A stretch of 64,000 nt of DNA. Source: Anthostomella pinea (lineage: Eukaryota > Ascomycota > Sordariomycetes > Xylariales > Xylariaceae). Positions 55,795-64,000 of this stretch are shown piece by piece (position 1 is the first letter of the stretch; the number at the start of each line of letters is the position of its first letter). Made by a program: the position numbers and the translations under genes. Below the pieces are notes generated by a model. It had not been told where the DNA came from, did no database searches, and worked only from the letters and a program-made list of their open reading frames with translations. The stretch lies in NCBI GenBank assembly GCA_963556695.1, contig CAUWAG010000003.1, positions 3,410,001-3,474,000 on the forward strand, written 5' to 3'.

Positions 55795-57722
55795 CCCCAA
55801 ATTTATAGTGATATAGTGTACTAGATATAGAAAAATATTTATATTATATATAAATAAGTATACAAAGAGACTATTAGGGATCCCTGTAAGGAGCTATGTA
55901 TTAAAGAGCGATAAAATATTAAAAAAGTTATGTACTAATAAATATACATATAAACTCTTAGAGAAATTAAATAATAAACGAAGGCGAATTGAAATATCTT
56001 AGTAGCTTCAGGAAAAGAAATCAAACGAGATTCTACAATTAGTGTGAATGAAAGTAGAGTAGCCTATATACTAAACATAGTATATTAATAAGTAAAATGG
56101 GCACAAATCTGTTTAAATATTAAGGGGAACCTTCCTCTAAGGCTAAATATAATACATAAGCGACAGTGAATAAGTACCGTGAGGGAACGGGTTGAAATAG
56201 TAGTTTTATAAGCAGCTCGAGCTAAGGCAAGAGCGTACCTTTTGCATAATGGGTCACCAAGTTAACATTAGATGCGAGCAATTTGCGTAGTTAAACCGAT
56301 GATCAAAAATGAATTAGTGTCTAAAGTTAGACCCGAAGCTAGGTGATCTTACTATAGTCAGGATTATAAAAGTCCGAACGGGTTATCGTAGCAAAGATAT
56401 CCGAAGAACTATGGTAAGTATAGTGAAAGACAAAACTGACCTAGATAGCTGGTTTTCTGCGAAACCTATAATAGTAGGCAATTTAAGTAACATCTTAGCA
56501 GGTACAGAACTTAATCTCAGGCAAGATGTTTAAAATTTGTTTAAAAGTTGTAATAGACTTTTAAATAAATCTACATTTTAGTTTGTACATATCGGGGGGT
56601 CGTAGAGACTTTATCGGTGAGTATGTAGACTCGGAATGGCAAAGATGAATCTTGAATTATCAGACATAGAATGATAAGGTTGTATGTCAAAAGGGAAACA
56701 GCCCAGAACAAGAGTTAAGGTTCCGAAATTATTATTAAGTGAAATTAAGAAAGTTTTTATTCAAGTCGACAAGGAGATGGGCTTAGAAGCAGCCATAATT
56801 CGAAGATCTCGTAACAGAGCGCTTGTTAATTTTTAAAGGCATCTAAAATTTAACGGATCTAAATAATATACCGATACCTTGTCCATAATTGATAATAATA
56901 AATTTATTATTGTCATTTACTGGGGTAGCAGAACATTGAGTAAACCTGCAACATTTTTATTATTTTTTTAATAGATGTGACGGTGTTAAAGTAAAATATA
57001 AAATACTTTACCCTCAGTATACTCAAGAGAGAATGGTGACATGAGTAACAAAAAAGAAGTTCGGTTGGATTAATTTCTAATCGAGCGCTCGCCTAAAGCT
57101 TATGGTTTATTTAAAGTAACGGCCTCTAAGTTTACAATCCCAAAGGTTGAAACGATGAGAAAATCTTATTACTTAAAGGACAACATTTTTAAAGTGAAAA
57201 GTGTGCTGGAAAAAATAAGTAATATATTAATATTATACAACAAACTAAAAAGATGAGTTAATATTGATGAAAAAATAACCGTACCTAGAAACTGTGACAA
57301 GTAAGCTAGTGTAGAATACGAAGGCGTAAATGAGCTAACAATCATAAAGGAACTCGGCAAATTGACTACCGTAACTTAGGGATAAGGAGGGCTCATTTGT
57401 CCTGATAATCTCAGGTAAGAAGGAAGAAGCATGAAATAGTGTTGTACGACTGTTTAATTAAAACAAAGCACTTTGCATAAAGACTTAAAGTCTAAGTATA
57501 GAGTGTGATTTCTGCCCGGTGCCGGCTGGCTAACGAAAATAACTAACTTTAAAAGGTTTGGTACTGTAGGAACCCCCGGTTAATGGCGGCCTTAACGTGA
57601 GGGTCCTAAGGTAGCGGAATACCTTGACTGTTAAATGCAGTCTTTGCATGAATGATGTAACGATACAACAGCTGTCTCTATGATTGACTCAGTGAAATTG
57701 GCATAACTGTGCAGATACTAAT
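55795..57722 (+). rRNA. rnl: mitochondrial large-subunit rRNA, 3' end missing
   Basis: Recognisable LSU elements in order: GTGAGGGAACGGGTTGAAA, GCATAATGGGTCACCAAGTT, AGCTGGTTTTCTGCGAAACC, GGGGTAGCAGAACATTGAG, TAACTTAGGGATAAGGAGGG. Then comes the domain IV helix 69-71 region GGCGGCCTTAACGTGAGGGTCCTAAGGTAGC and CAACAGCTGTCTCTATGATTG with AGTGAAATTGGCATAACTGT. The match stops at about 57722, before the GGAAAGACCC helix, so roughly the last third (peptidyl-transferase ring and sarcin-ricin loop) is absent. The loss coincides with the right border of the mitochondrial block. No intron is seen in the retained part. Confidence 0.92.
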
Positions 57723-58358
57723 TGTGAGGAGAGATAGAGTGACTACTTTGATCGTATTGGCAAGCAAGCAGGCTGAGAAGTACAAATGTGTGTAAGAGCT
57801 TGATCATACTATGGGAGGAGAACGAGTAGGATTTTAGGCAAGGATTGACGGGATGTGATCAAGAAGCCGAAGTCATATTATAGTTACGGAGATTGGAATC
57901 TGACAACACACTATGCACTTTTCCTTCGTATTGCGCGTTTAAACCAACGTTGGTAACCGCTCTCTTATAAGGCTATGAGGCGGGAAACCTTATTCGGCTT
58001 TGACACGGAAGATTCGGCCTGCATGAGCAGATGCGGAATATGGCAGCGTCTTGGCCTCAACAACCTAACTTATCAGATGAACTCAGTCAAGGACAAACCC
58101 CCAGTGCATTCAACCAGAACTATTGTTCGTTATTCCCACTATCATCGGGCTTGGTGAAAGGACATGATATTATTATTATCCATACCTTCTCAACACACTA
58201 ATTGGGGAGATTCATGATCGTCGTGAACCGGATCACGCAGTGGTCAGGATCACTCATTGGTAGCGATGCCATTCCATCTACCTGCTATGGCTTAGGCACC
58301 AAACGCTTGAAGACACTGTTACTCAAACGCCGACGGCCAGGCTACATAGGTGACCTCA
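57723..58358. other. Junction and unassigned sequence right of the mitochondrial block
   Basis: After the LSU match ends, composition rises toward nuclear values. Nothing in 57723-58000 looks like rRNA or a known gene. Short frames at 57975 and 58202 are motif-free. The exact junction is somewhere in about 57715-57735. Confidence 0.45.
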
Positions 58359-58470
58359 GTCATGTGCACCTGATTGACACGAGTGAAACACTGTGTACAG
58401 GTTTTACTCCTATCCGATTCCACAACCAGTTTGCGGACGGGCTCACATGAGCGCATAATCAAGATATCAA
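58359..58470 (+). repeat. Inverted repeat, left arm
   Basis: About 112 bp that matches the reverse complement of 60123-60235 at roughly four of five positions. Shared words include GACACGAGTGAAACAC, TTTTACTCCTATCC, CAACCAG and GGGCTCACATG. The two arms bracket the 2EXR gene. Confidence 0.8.
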
Positions 58471-58595
58471 ACTCTGATGTCATTTTGAAAATGGTACAAG
58501 ATGCTACGCCTCTAGTATATGCGTTCATAGCTGTCAACTCAGCAGCAGGTCCATCTTGTTGGAGACACCATCGACTGGGCTGCGTCTGTGGCCCG

Positions 58596-59770
58596 CTACG
58601 GTAAGCTGGCGAGCCCCAGCTCCGGCCAATGAGCTGTGAAGTCCACCACACGCTTCGGCTTCCAGCCCCTTGGTGTACCTGGCCCCCGACGTTGCATGTC
58701 AAATTCCATGCTCGGATGGGGCAACCGACCAAGGGGTTCAACGGGAAACAACCAGAATCCGACCGCCTGCTTCACATGGGTTACCTTCGAGAAAATCGAC
58801 TCCACCCACTCAGTATATTCATCACGCAACCATGGAGCCACGCCCTTTCGGCTGGCGATCCTGCTGACGCCGGGCCGCTCTGCCGAAACTAGCAAGCGGT
58901 ACTGCCTGGTGTCGGGTCCTGGAATTCCGCAGGTCCAGCGCAGCTTCTGCCATCGGAAGATCATGCCACGCGGATCAAACTCCCCCACGGAAACCCGCCG
59001 CAGCAGGTTGTTAGGGATAGGTCGTGGATCGCTCCCCATGCGCTCGAAGGCCGGCGCATCAGGCATGATCGGGCACTGCAATCTGCGCCGCCTGTTCATA
59101 GCCGGGTCGCCGCTCATCGAGCCCTGGTTGTCGGGGCTCAGGTCCACGACGCAGAGGTAGAACACCTCCTTCAACCCCGCGACGGTGCACACGAAAGCCT
59201 CGCGCGCCGTCACGTTCCGGGTCCCGGCAAGCTGCAGGGCTTTGAGTTCGGCAGCGCCGTCGTGGTCGAGCGCGAAGTTCAACAGGCCGACGCCCCGGGG
59301 GTCGTACCATGTCTTGAGCTCGGCCAGGAAAGCGACGAACTGGTGCCAGCCACTACTGAGCTGGATGTGCAGGATGTCGTACCCGGGGTTGAAGCGAAAG
59401 ACGCCGCCGCTCCTCTTCTCGCCGTTCCCCTCCATCACAGCAGGAACGCGCACGCGGTAGAACTCCAGCGCGGCCTGTTGCGCTCGCTGCTCACGCGGAG
59501 GAGCTTGCTGTGGAGCTGGACTCCGCGCACGGTGACGCGGTAGGTATGGTCTTTGGACGGCGGCGGTCCTCGTGGCGACGGGCTCATACGCTCCTGTCTC
59601 CGGGCGGTGTATTCTTCCAGCTTCACCTTGACGAGGCGCTGTCGCTGCAGGGAGAGCTTCCAGATGGCGATGCGGAGCTCTTTGGGGAGACGGGAGAACT
59701 GCGGGAAAGTGACAGGCTCTTTGTGGGTTGGGTTCAAGAGCTTGAACTTCAGCTTGGGTTTGGAGGACAT
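58596..59770 (-). pseudogene. 2EXR-domain gene with a single one-base frameshift
   Basis: ATG at 59770 (MSSKPKLKFKLLNPTHK) leads into VTFPQFSRLPKELRIAIWKL, the 2EXR signature (F..F..LP.ELR..IW), and LVKVKLEEYT. The frame continues to LHSKLLRVSSE; there the expected RQAALEFYR-type helix continues in another frame (QQAALEFYRVRVPAV), so one base is missing near 59482. From there 290 residues are open: GVFRFNPGYDILHIQL, a WYDPRGVGLLNFALDHDG block, VFYLCVVDLSP, a Trp-rich middle and C-terminal VDFTAHWPELGLASLP. 2EXR proteins are expanded in Sordariomycetes and Dothideomycetes, function unknown. A sequencing error cannot be excluded because there is only this one lesion. The gene lies inside inverted repeats. 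Confidence 0.75.
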
Positions 59771-60122
59771 GGTTGACGGAAACTTTGTGCAACAGAGACT
59801 AATCACTGACGAGGGCATCCATGAGATATCAGGCAGGTATTGAGGTTTTTGCCGTTTCGCGAGACGGCGTCCCTCTAGTTATAGGACTGCTTCCGATTGC
59901 ATTTCAACAAACGGGTGAGTCATGATCTTTTTCTTTTTCCAGGCGGGGTAGTCTGGCACTGGTATCTAATAAGCCACCTTCTGCTCTGGGAATTTGTTGC
60001 CTAACCGATGTATGTGTTGAGCCCCTGAACCCTGAACATGCAGGTGAGAAGTGATGAACTTCAGCCCCAGCGCATGAGACCGTCCAGATAAGACGGAGAG
60101 ACGAGGAGGCATAGGTATAATA

Positions 60123-60235
60123 ATATGATGTCCTTACTGCGCCCATGTGAGCCCATCCCTCAACCTGGTTGAAGCATAGGATAGGAGTAAAATATGTACT
60201 ACGTGTTTCACTCGTGTCACCCAGGTGCATATGAC
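60123..60235 (-). repeat. Inverted repeat, right arm
   Basis: Reverse-complement partner of 58359-58470; see that entry. The arms diverge quickly beyond these limits on the outer side. Confidence 0.8.
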
Positions 60236-62909
60236 TATTAAGTCCATGATCACGAAGTCATATCCCTTAGCGTGCACGGATACGAGGAAAGTGGTACAGA
60301 GTGCTCCACGTAAGCAATTTCTGAGGACAGCGCCATAAATCTTCACGAGGTTCCATAAGATTAAGGTTGTTCGTATTGAGTATTATATCAGCACTTGTCT
60401 CTAGTCGTGGTTAGATACGCTGCCACTCAGCTGGAACGTAAGCTCCCCCAAGGACGCCGGCGGCCTTCCTGAAACCGTATGTAAACAACGCTCTCATGCT
60501 CATGGCGCATTAATATGAGTCTCCCGTAAGAAATACGCAGGTCTCCAAGGCCGTGAGGCCGATGCAGGTATATTTGTATGGCTCGATGCCAGTTCGACAG
60601 CCGTAACTCCGGCCCGAGTACCTATACCCAAAGATCCACCACGTAACTCCGATGCAATGCAGTAATGATTGAGTTTCGTGGGAGCAAGATCCTCTGGTGT
60701 GATAGAGATCCTGTCTCCCGCTTAGGCTCTCACTTGGTGTTGTAGCGCAACGCCGAGCCCGGGTGTTGTATCGTCTCATCCCGGTCCATCGCTACCACGA
60801 CGTCGTTCTTGCAGATGCCGTAGCTGCAACAATATTCGGGTGCTATCTCTCCCCGTAGTATGGCATCTCGTTTGGACTGGGTTGGGTCAGTATAGGAGGG
60901 TGGAAGGGGTCGCTTTCGAGAGACATACGTCTGGACAGCGTACGGGAGAGGCGCTGGTCAACCCCGTCAGGGAGAAAGTGAACATGATGGTTGATATCAG
61001 GATGTTCGCCTGCATAACGAAAGATCCCTCTCTTCAAAATTTCTAGAGAGATGTGGGTTGCGTAAAAATATGTTCAGTTGCGCTGTCGAAGCCTGGGGCT
61101 GAGCAGTAGGGGTATGTTTCGAGTGATAGGTTGAGTGTGTCTCAGAGTGGTGTAACGATAGCTGTTTGTAACAAATGGCAGTGAATTACAAGAGCGAGTT
61201 GCAAGATATACGAGACATCAAGAGGCTTAATAGAGTGTGGATAGCTATGGTATTTATCCTACCGGATCCCTATCGGAATACAGTCGTAACGTAGGCTGAC
61301 GTATATGCGCCACACACTTGACAAGCTGGCCAGCCGGGACCCATTCGGGGTTTAGTGATGGACGGCTACGAGGAAGCCCGAACATGACGCCCGGAGACGC
61401 CGGACCCAAGGCCTCCCTGCGGCTGTGTAGTATCGTTACACGAGAACGAGGACCCTCGTAATTGCTTACGAGATTATTCTGGGTCTTATGGTGGATGCAA
61501 CAAGTATGCACTCAGCAACCGTGGCAAAACTGGAACGTGAGAACAGGGAGAGCGAAGTTGTGGCTGTGAACCAAGAGGGACTCGGTCCTGCTGGCGATTG
61601 GTCGAGACGAAAATAGAAGCTCACGAAGGCCCGAAGCGTTCAAGTCAACGCCCGGGCCACATGGGCAACCTGGCAACCTAACGTAATCTCGTACAGTATC
61701 TCAGTTTGTCAGATCCCTATCACGGGCACCAAGTGCTGGAAATGAAAAGATCTAGGTATTGAGGGCAATACCGAATCGTTGTGACAGCGATATGGACTAG
61801 ATATCCTCGTTGTCTTGTGGATGGTCTATCTACCTTAATGTCCGTTGGCAGCGAAAACGCTTTGAATGCATGGGGCTCGACACCCCTGCTGTCCAACACA
61901 TATTGGCCACATTCAAAGGTGGGTTCTGCTCACACTCGTTGACCAAGTACCTAGGTGATGCGGTGGCGTCCTAAATTTAGGTGGTCTGTATCATGTGGCT
62001 ATGGTGCGAAAGAATAAAGAAGAAAAGCATGCGGCCAGAATCAAACCTGCTCTTCCCCGGATCGCGGTTGGGCCACTATCTGTGGGAAAGCAAGTTGGAC
62101 ACCTGACCACTTTCCCACACCTCTTTTGAGCTGCTTGGATGAAATTTTGGTTTGGTATTTTGGTACAAATACCCTGCTACCTGGCTAGGTGCGTTGCCTG
62201 GTGTCCCGTAAAACATGATTCCAGAGCATAAAACCGTATCTCGTTATCCACTGCTAAATATATGTCCAGTACCCCTCACTCGATGATCCAAGCCATTAGA
62301 CCTCCGTATGTTTGTCTTTTAGATGCTTCCAGGCTCCCCCACTCAAGTTGTTTCCGGAAGCAACGAGGCAGGACCAGCCAACCAATGCCGCATTGGTATA
62401 GACAACCACAGAGCAGAACACCCACCCCTATCTACCTTATGTACCAAATCGTCCAATTCGTAACGGCCTTAGCAGCCTCGTCAATCTCATAAACCTCGTC
62501 AACCTCCCTCATCGTCATGTCCCATCACCATCAAGCTCCACCCTAACATATGCATAGCGAAATGCATCATCCAACACCCAGCATCCGCCACGCAGAGCAA
62601 AACAAACACATCAAAGCAAAAGAACGATCAGAATAGACCAAATCATCAACGCGGCAAAGGGAATGCAAACTTCTTTCTCCATATCCAGCACCCAAACGGC
62701 TAATGCAATGCTCTGAGACCATTACTTCCACCACTCTCCTCACACTCTCCCCTCCTTCCGCCATTCTCGATCTCGTACCACTGCCCTGCTACCCTGAAAA
62801 CCCCAGAAAGGAAGGGGGTCCAAGTCACGAGGACTATCGATCAATCGTTCGAATAATGAATGCATCACCATCATCATCATCCTCCAGTACCAGTCCAGAT
62901 GGCCCCTAC
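60236..62909. other. Long non-coding stretch
   Basis: About 2.7 kb with only short, motif-free frames on both strands. A GTGGGAAAG/CTTTCCCAC hairpin lies at about 62083-62120, followed on the minus strand by a B-box-like GGTTTGATTCT and a T run; it resembles a degraded tRNA but does not fold as one. The last 200 bp are the 3' flank of the gene that follows. Confidence 0.45.
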
Positions 62910-64000
62910 TCACTGCCTGTGCGCGCGATACTGACTCCCACGCTCACTCCCACGCCCACTGAACCAGCGCTTCAAGCCTCCTCCCCCTCCCCCAACATCA
63001 CCACCACCAGATCTCTTCTCCCGTATCCCAGCTTCAGCCTCAGCCTCAGCCTCAGACTCGGTCTTTCCAGCCTCCTGAGCCTTCTCGTACCGCGCCCAGC
63101 GCTCCTCTTCCAGCGCCACTGCCTCCTCGTGTTCGAGGTCCGCCCGGTCCGCAGCCTCCTCCTTGTCCACGTCGAACGTGGCATCTTCGCCGGTGTACTC
63201 GTAGAAGAGGCGCGGCACGAGTAGCCGGTACGGCACCGTGATGCCGGCGGGATCCTTGGCGTTCACCTCGACGTTGAGGCAGATGTCGAGGGCGCCCTCG
63301 ACGTCGACCTCGTAGCGAGATGCCTTGCGCATCTGCTTCGTGCTGAGACCCGTTGGGGTGCGGTGGAAGGGGCGTGGCGGAGGCTCGAGGGACCTGGGCC
63401 CCTCTGACTCGGGGGTTGGCGTGTAGTCGTCTTGGGCGTGGGCGTTCGCTGTGGGCTGCGTAACGGCGCGGCGGGGCGGTGGACGCGCGGTGAAGTACGA
63501 GTCGTCGCCTACGTCAAACTCGTTGCTGCCGCTGGCTCCTCCGCGGAGACCGAGCGTGCCGGTGTTGGCGAACGCCGCGGGAGGACCACGACGGGAGGCA
63601 GGGGGCGGTGGAGCATTGTAGATGTCCTCCTCCTCCTCGCTGTCCGAGCCCCAGTTGCCATTAATACCGCCGTCGTGGGGCCGATCGGTGCTGCTCCGAC
63701 GAAAGATGTTACGCGGGCGGAACGAGTCGCTGCGGCCAAGCGAGAGGGAGCGCGTCAGCTTCTTAGGTCCTGGGCGCGCCGAGGCGTCAGAAGACGAGCC
63801 TCGCCTTGAGAAGGGTCGCATAAAGCTGGAGCCTCCAGTAATGGGCGGGCGCGAACGGTCTGGCGAGTCCTTTGGCACATCCGGGCGAAGCGCAGGTCCC
63901 CGATTCTTGGAGAGCGAGAATCGTCGGAGGATACCGCCACGACTGCCTGGAGGCGTACCCTCTGGTGTATACTCATGGTTGTATTCCGCTGGTGGCGTGG
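62910..64000 (-). CDS. Ser/Pro/Glu-rich conserved fungal protein (N-terminal part beyond the window edge)
   Basis: One frame is open from the right edge down to the stop at 62910, over 360 codons; the real start lies outside the window. A basic, phospho-site-like N-terminal part (GGILRRFSLSKNRG, KKLTRSLSLGRSDSFRPRN, IFRRSSTDRP) is followed by an acidic patch (SDSEEEEDIY), proline-rich linkers, and one better-folded segment. That segment is MRKASRYEVDVEGALDICLN, then KDPAGITVPYRLLVPRLFYE and YTGEDATFD. A Glu/Ala-rich coiled region (ESEAEAEAEAGI) and a Gly-rich, basic C-terminus (GGGGGGLKRWFSGRG) end it. I recognise it only as a low-complexity fungal protein, possibly a signalling scaffold. The opposite-strand frames here are composition shadows. 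Confidence 0.72.
   Translation of the reverse strand, partial: TPPAEYNHEYTPEGTPPGSRGGILRRFSLSKNRGPALRPDVPKDSPDRSRPPITGGSSFMRPFSRRGSSSDASARPGPKKLTRSLSLGRSDSFRPRNIFRRSSTDRPHDGGINGNWGSDSEEEEDIYNAPPPPASRRGPPAAFANTGTLGLRGGASGSNEFDVGDDSYFTARPPPRRAVTQPTANAHAQDDYTPTPESEGPRSLEPPPRPFHRTPTGLSTKQMRKASRYEVDVEGALDICLNVEVNAKDPAGITVPYRLLVPRLFYEYTGEDATFDVDKEEAADRADLEHEEAVALEEERWARYEKAQEAGKTESEAEAEAEAGIREKRSGGGDVGGGGGGLKRWFSGRGSERGSQYRAHRQ

Larger units (their letters stand above)
46410..57722. other. Mitochondrial-type DNA block (large NUMT or assembly join)
   Basis: Over 11.3 kb the sequence is AT-rich and carries mitochondrial rns, rnl, nad6, cox3, atp9 pieces and tRNAs. Gene order rns, tRNAs, nad6/cox3, tRNAs, rnl matches the cluster around rns-cox3-nad6-rnl seen in Pezizomycotina mitochondrial genomes, all on the plus strand. 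Translation requires TGA = Trp (nad6, cox3, ORF at 53723), the mold mitochondrial code. Both ends abut nuclear-type sequence. rnl is cut at its 3' side, and atp9 is fragmented at the left, so this is a partial, rearranged copy rather than a full circle. Ranges between the listed genes hold AT-rich spacers and short repeats. Confidence 0.9.

Noticed and set aside
62030..62120. tRNA-like sequence on the minus strand
   Set aside because: A strong hairpin, a B-box-like word and a T run are present, but acceptor, D and T stems do not pair properly and no anticodon can be assigned.
62703..63224. 173-codon Ser/Pro/Leu frame on the plus strand
   Set aside because: It is antisense to the Ser/Glu-rich gene at 62910-64000 and reflects its codon bias.

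Overview
The window is filamentous ascomycete (Pezizomycotina) DNA. The nuclear genes have short introns, mostly 43-100 nt, with GTRNGT-type donors and CTRAC-type branch sites. Several families are typical of these fungi: a PTH11-like rhodopsin-domain protein, DUF6604, 2EXR, a fungal O-methyltransferase and a xylose reductase. An intron-containing tRNA-Pro is also present. Exon structures were built by hand; for every gene called intact, the joined exons sum to a multiple of three with no internal stop.

From 1 to 14.5 kb lie mostly intact housekeeping or metabolic genes: a left-truncated mitochondrial-targeted protein, an unusual aldehyde-dehydrogenase-fold plus nucleotidyltransferase fusion, a mitochondrial acyl-CoA dehydrogenase, a six-exon NAD-dependent epimerase, the beta subunit of the mitochondrial processing peptidase, and a GH36 alpha-galactosidase/raffinose-synthase-like enzyme divergent from it. 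From 15 to 26.7 kb lies a gene graveyard: a secreted carboxylesterase, an O-methyltransferase, a DUF6604-like gene and a lipoyltransferase-like gene are all broken. A tRNA-Pro, a DEDD-type exonuclease gene and a small membrane ORF sit among them.

From 27.3 to 32.3 kb is another intact block: an alpha/beta hydrolase divergent from the PP1 regulator SDS22, then a xylose reductase. From 33.9 to 43.6 kb accessory DNA returns: a decayed protein kinase-like gene, a very AT-rich gene-empty tract (36.3-40.1 kb) containing a GC-richer solo LTR with a 5-bp target duplication, and a DUF6604 gene with at least three lesions. An intact seven-helix rhodopsin-family gene follows (43.9-45.3 kb).

From about 46.4 to 57.7 kb the sequence is mitochondrial in character: complete rns, truncated rnl, intact nad6 and cox3 (both need TGA = Trp), about a dozen tRNAs, two broken pieces of atp9, and an internal duplication carrying trnS-trnW and the start of nad6. 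It is flanked on both sides by ordinary nuclear DNA, so it is either a very large, young nuclear mitochondrial insertion or an assembly join. From 58 kb on there is a 2EXR gene with one frameshift, bracketed by about 110-bp inverted repeats, then a long non-coding stretch, and a Ser/Pro/Glu-rich gene that runs off the right edge.

The most unusual items are the ALDH-nucleotidyltransferase fusion, the 11-kb mitochondrial block, the inverted-repeat-bracketed 2EXR gene, and a recurring lesion type: in-frame TAG/TAA where CAG/CAA would fit, as C-to-T change at CpA (the RIP signature) would give.
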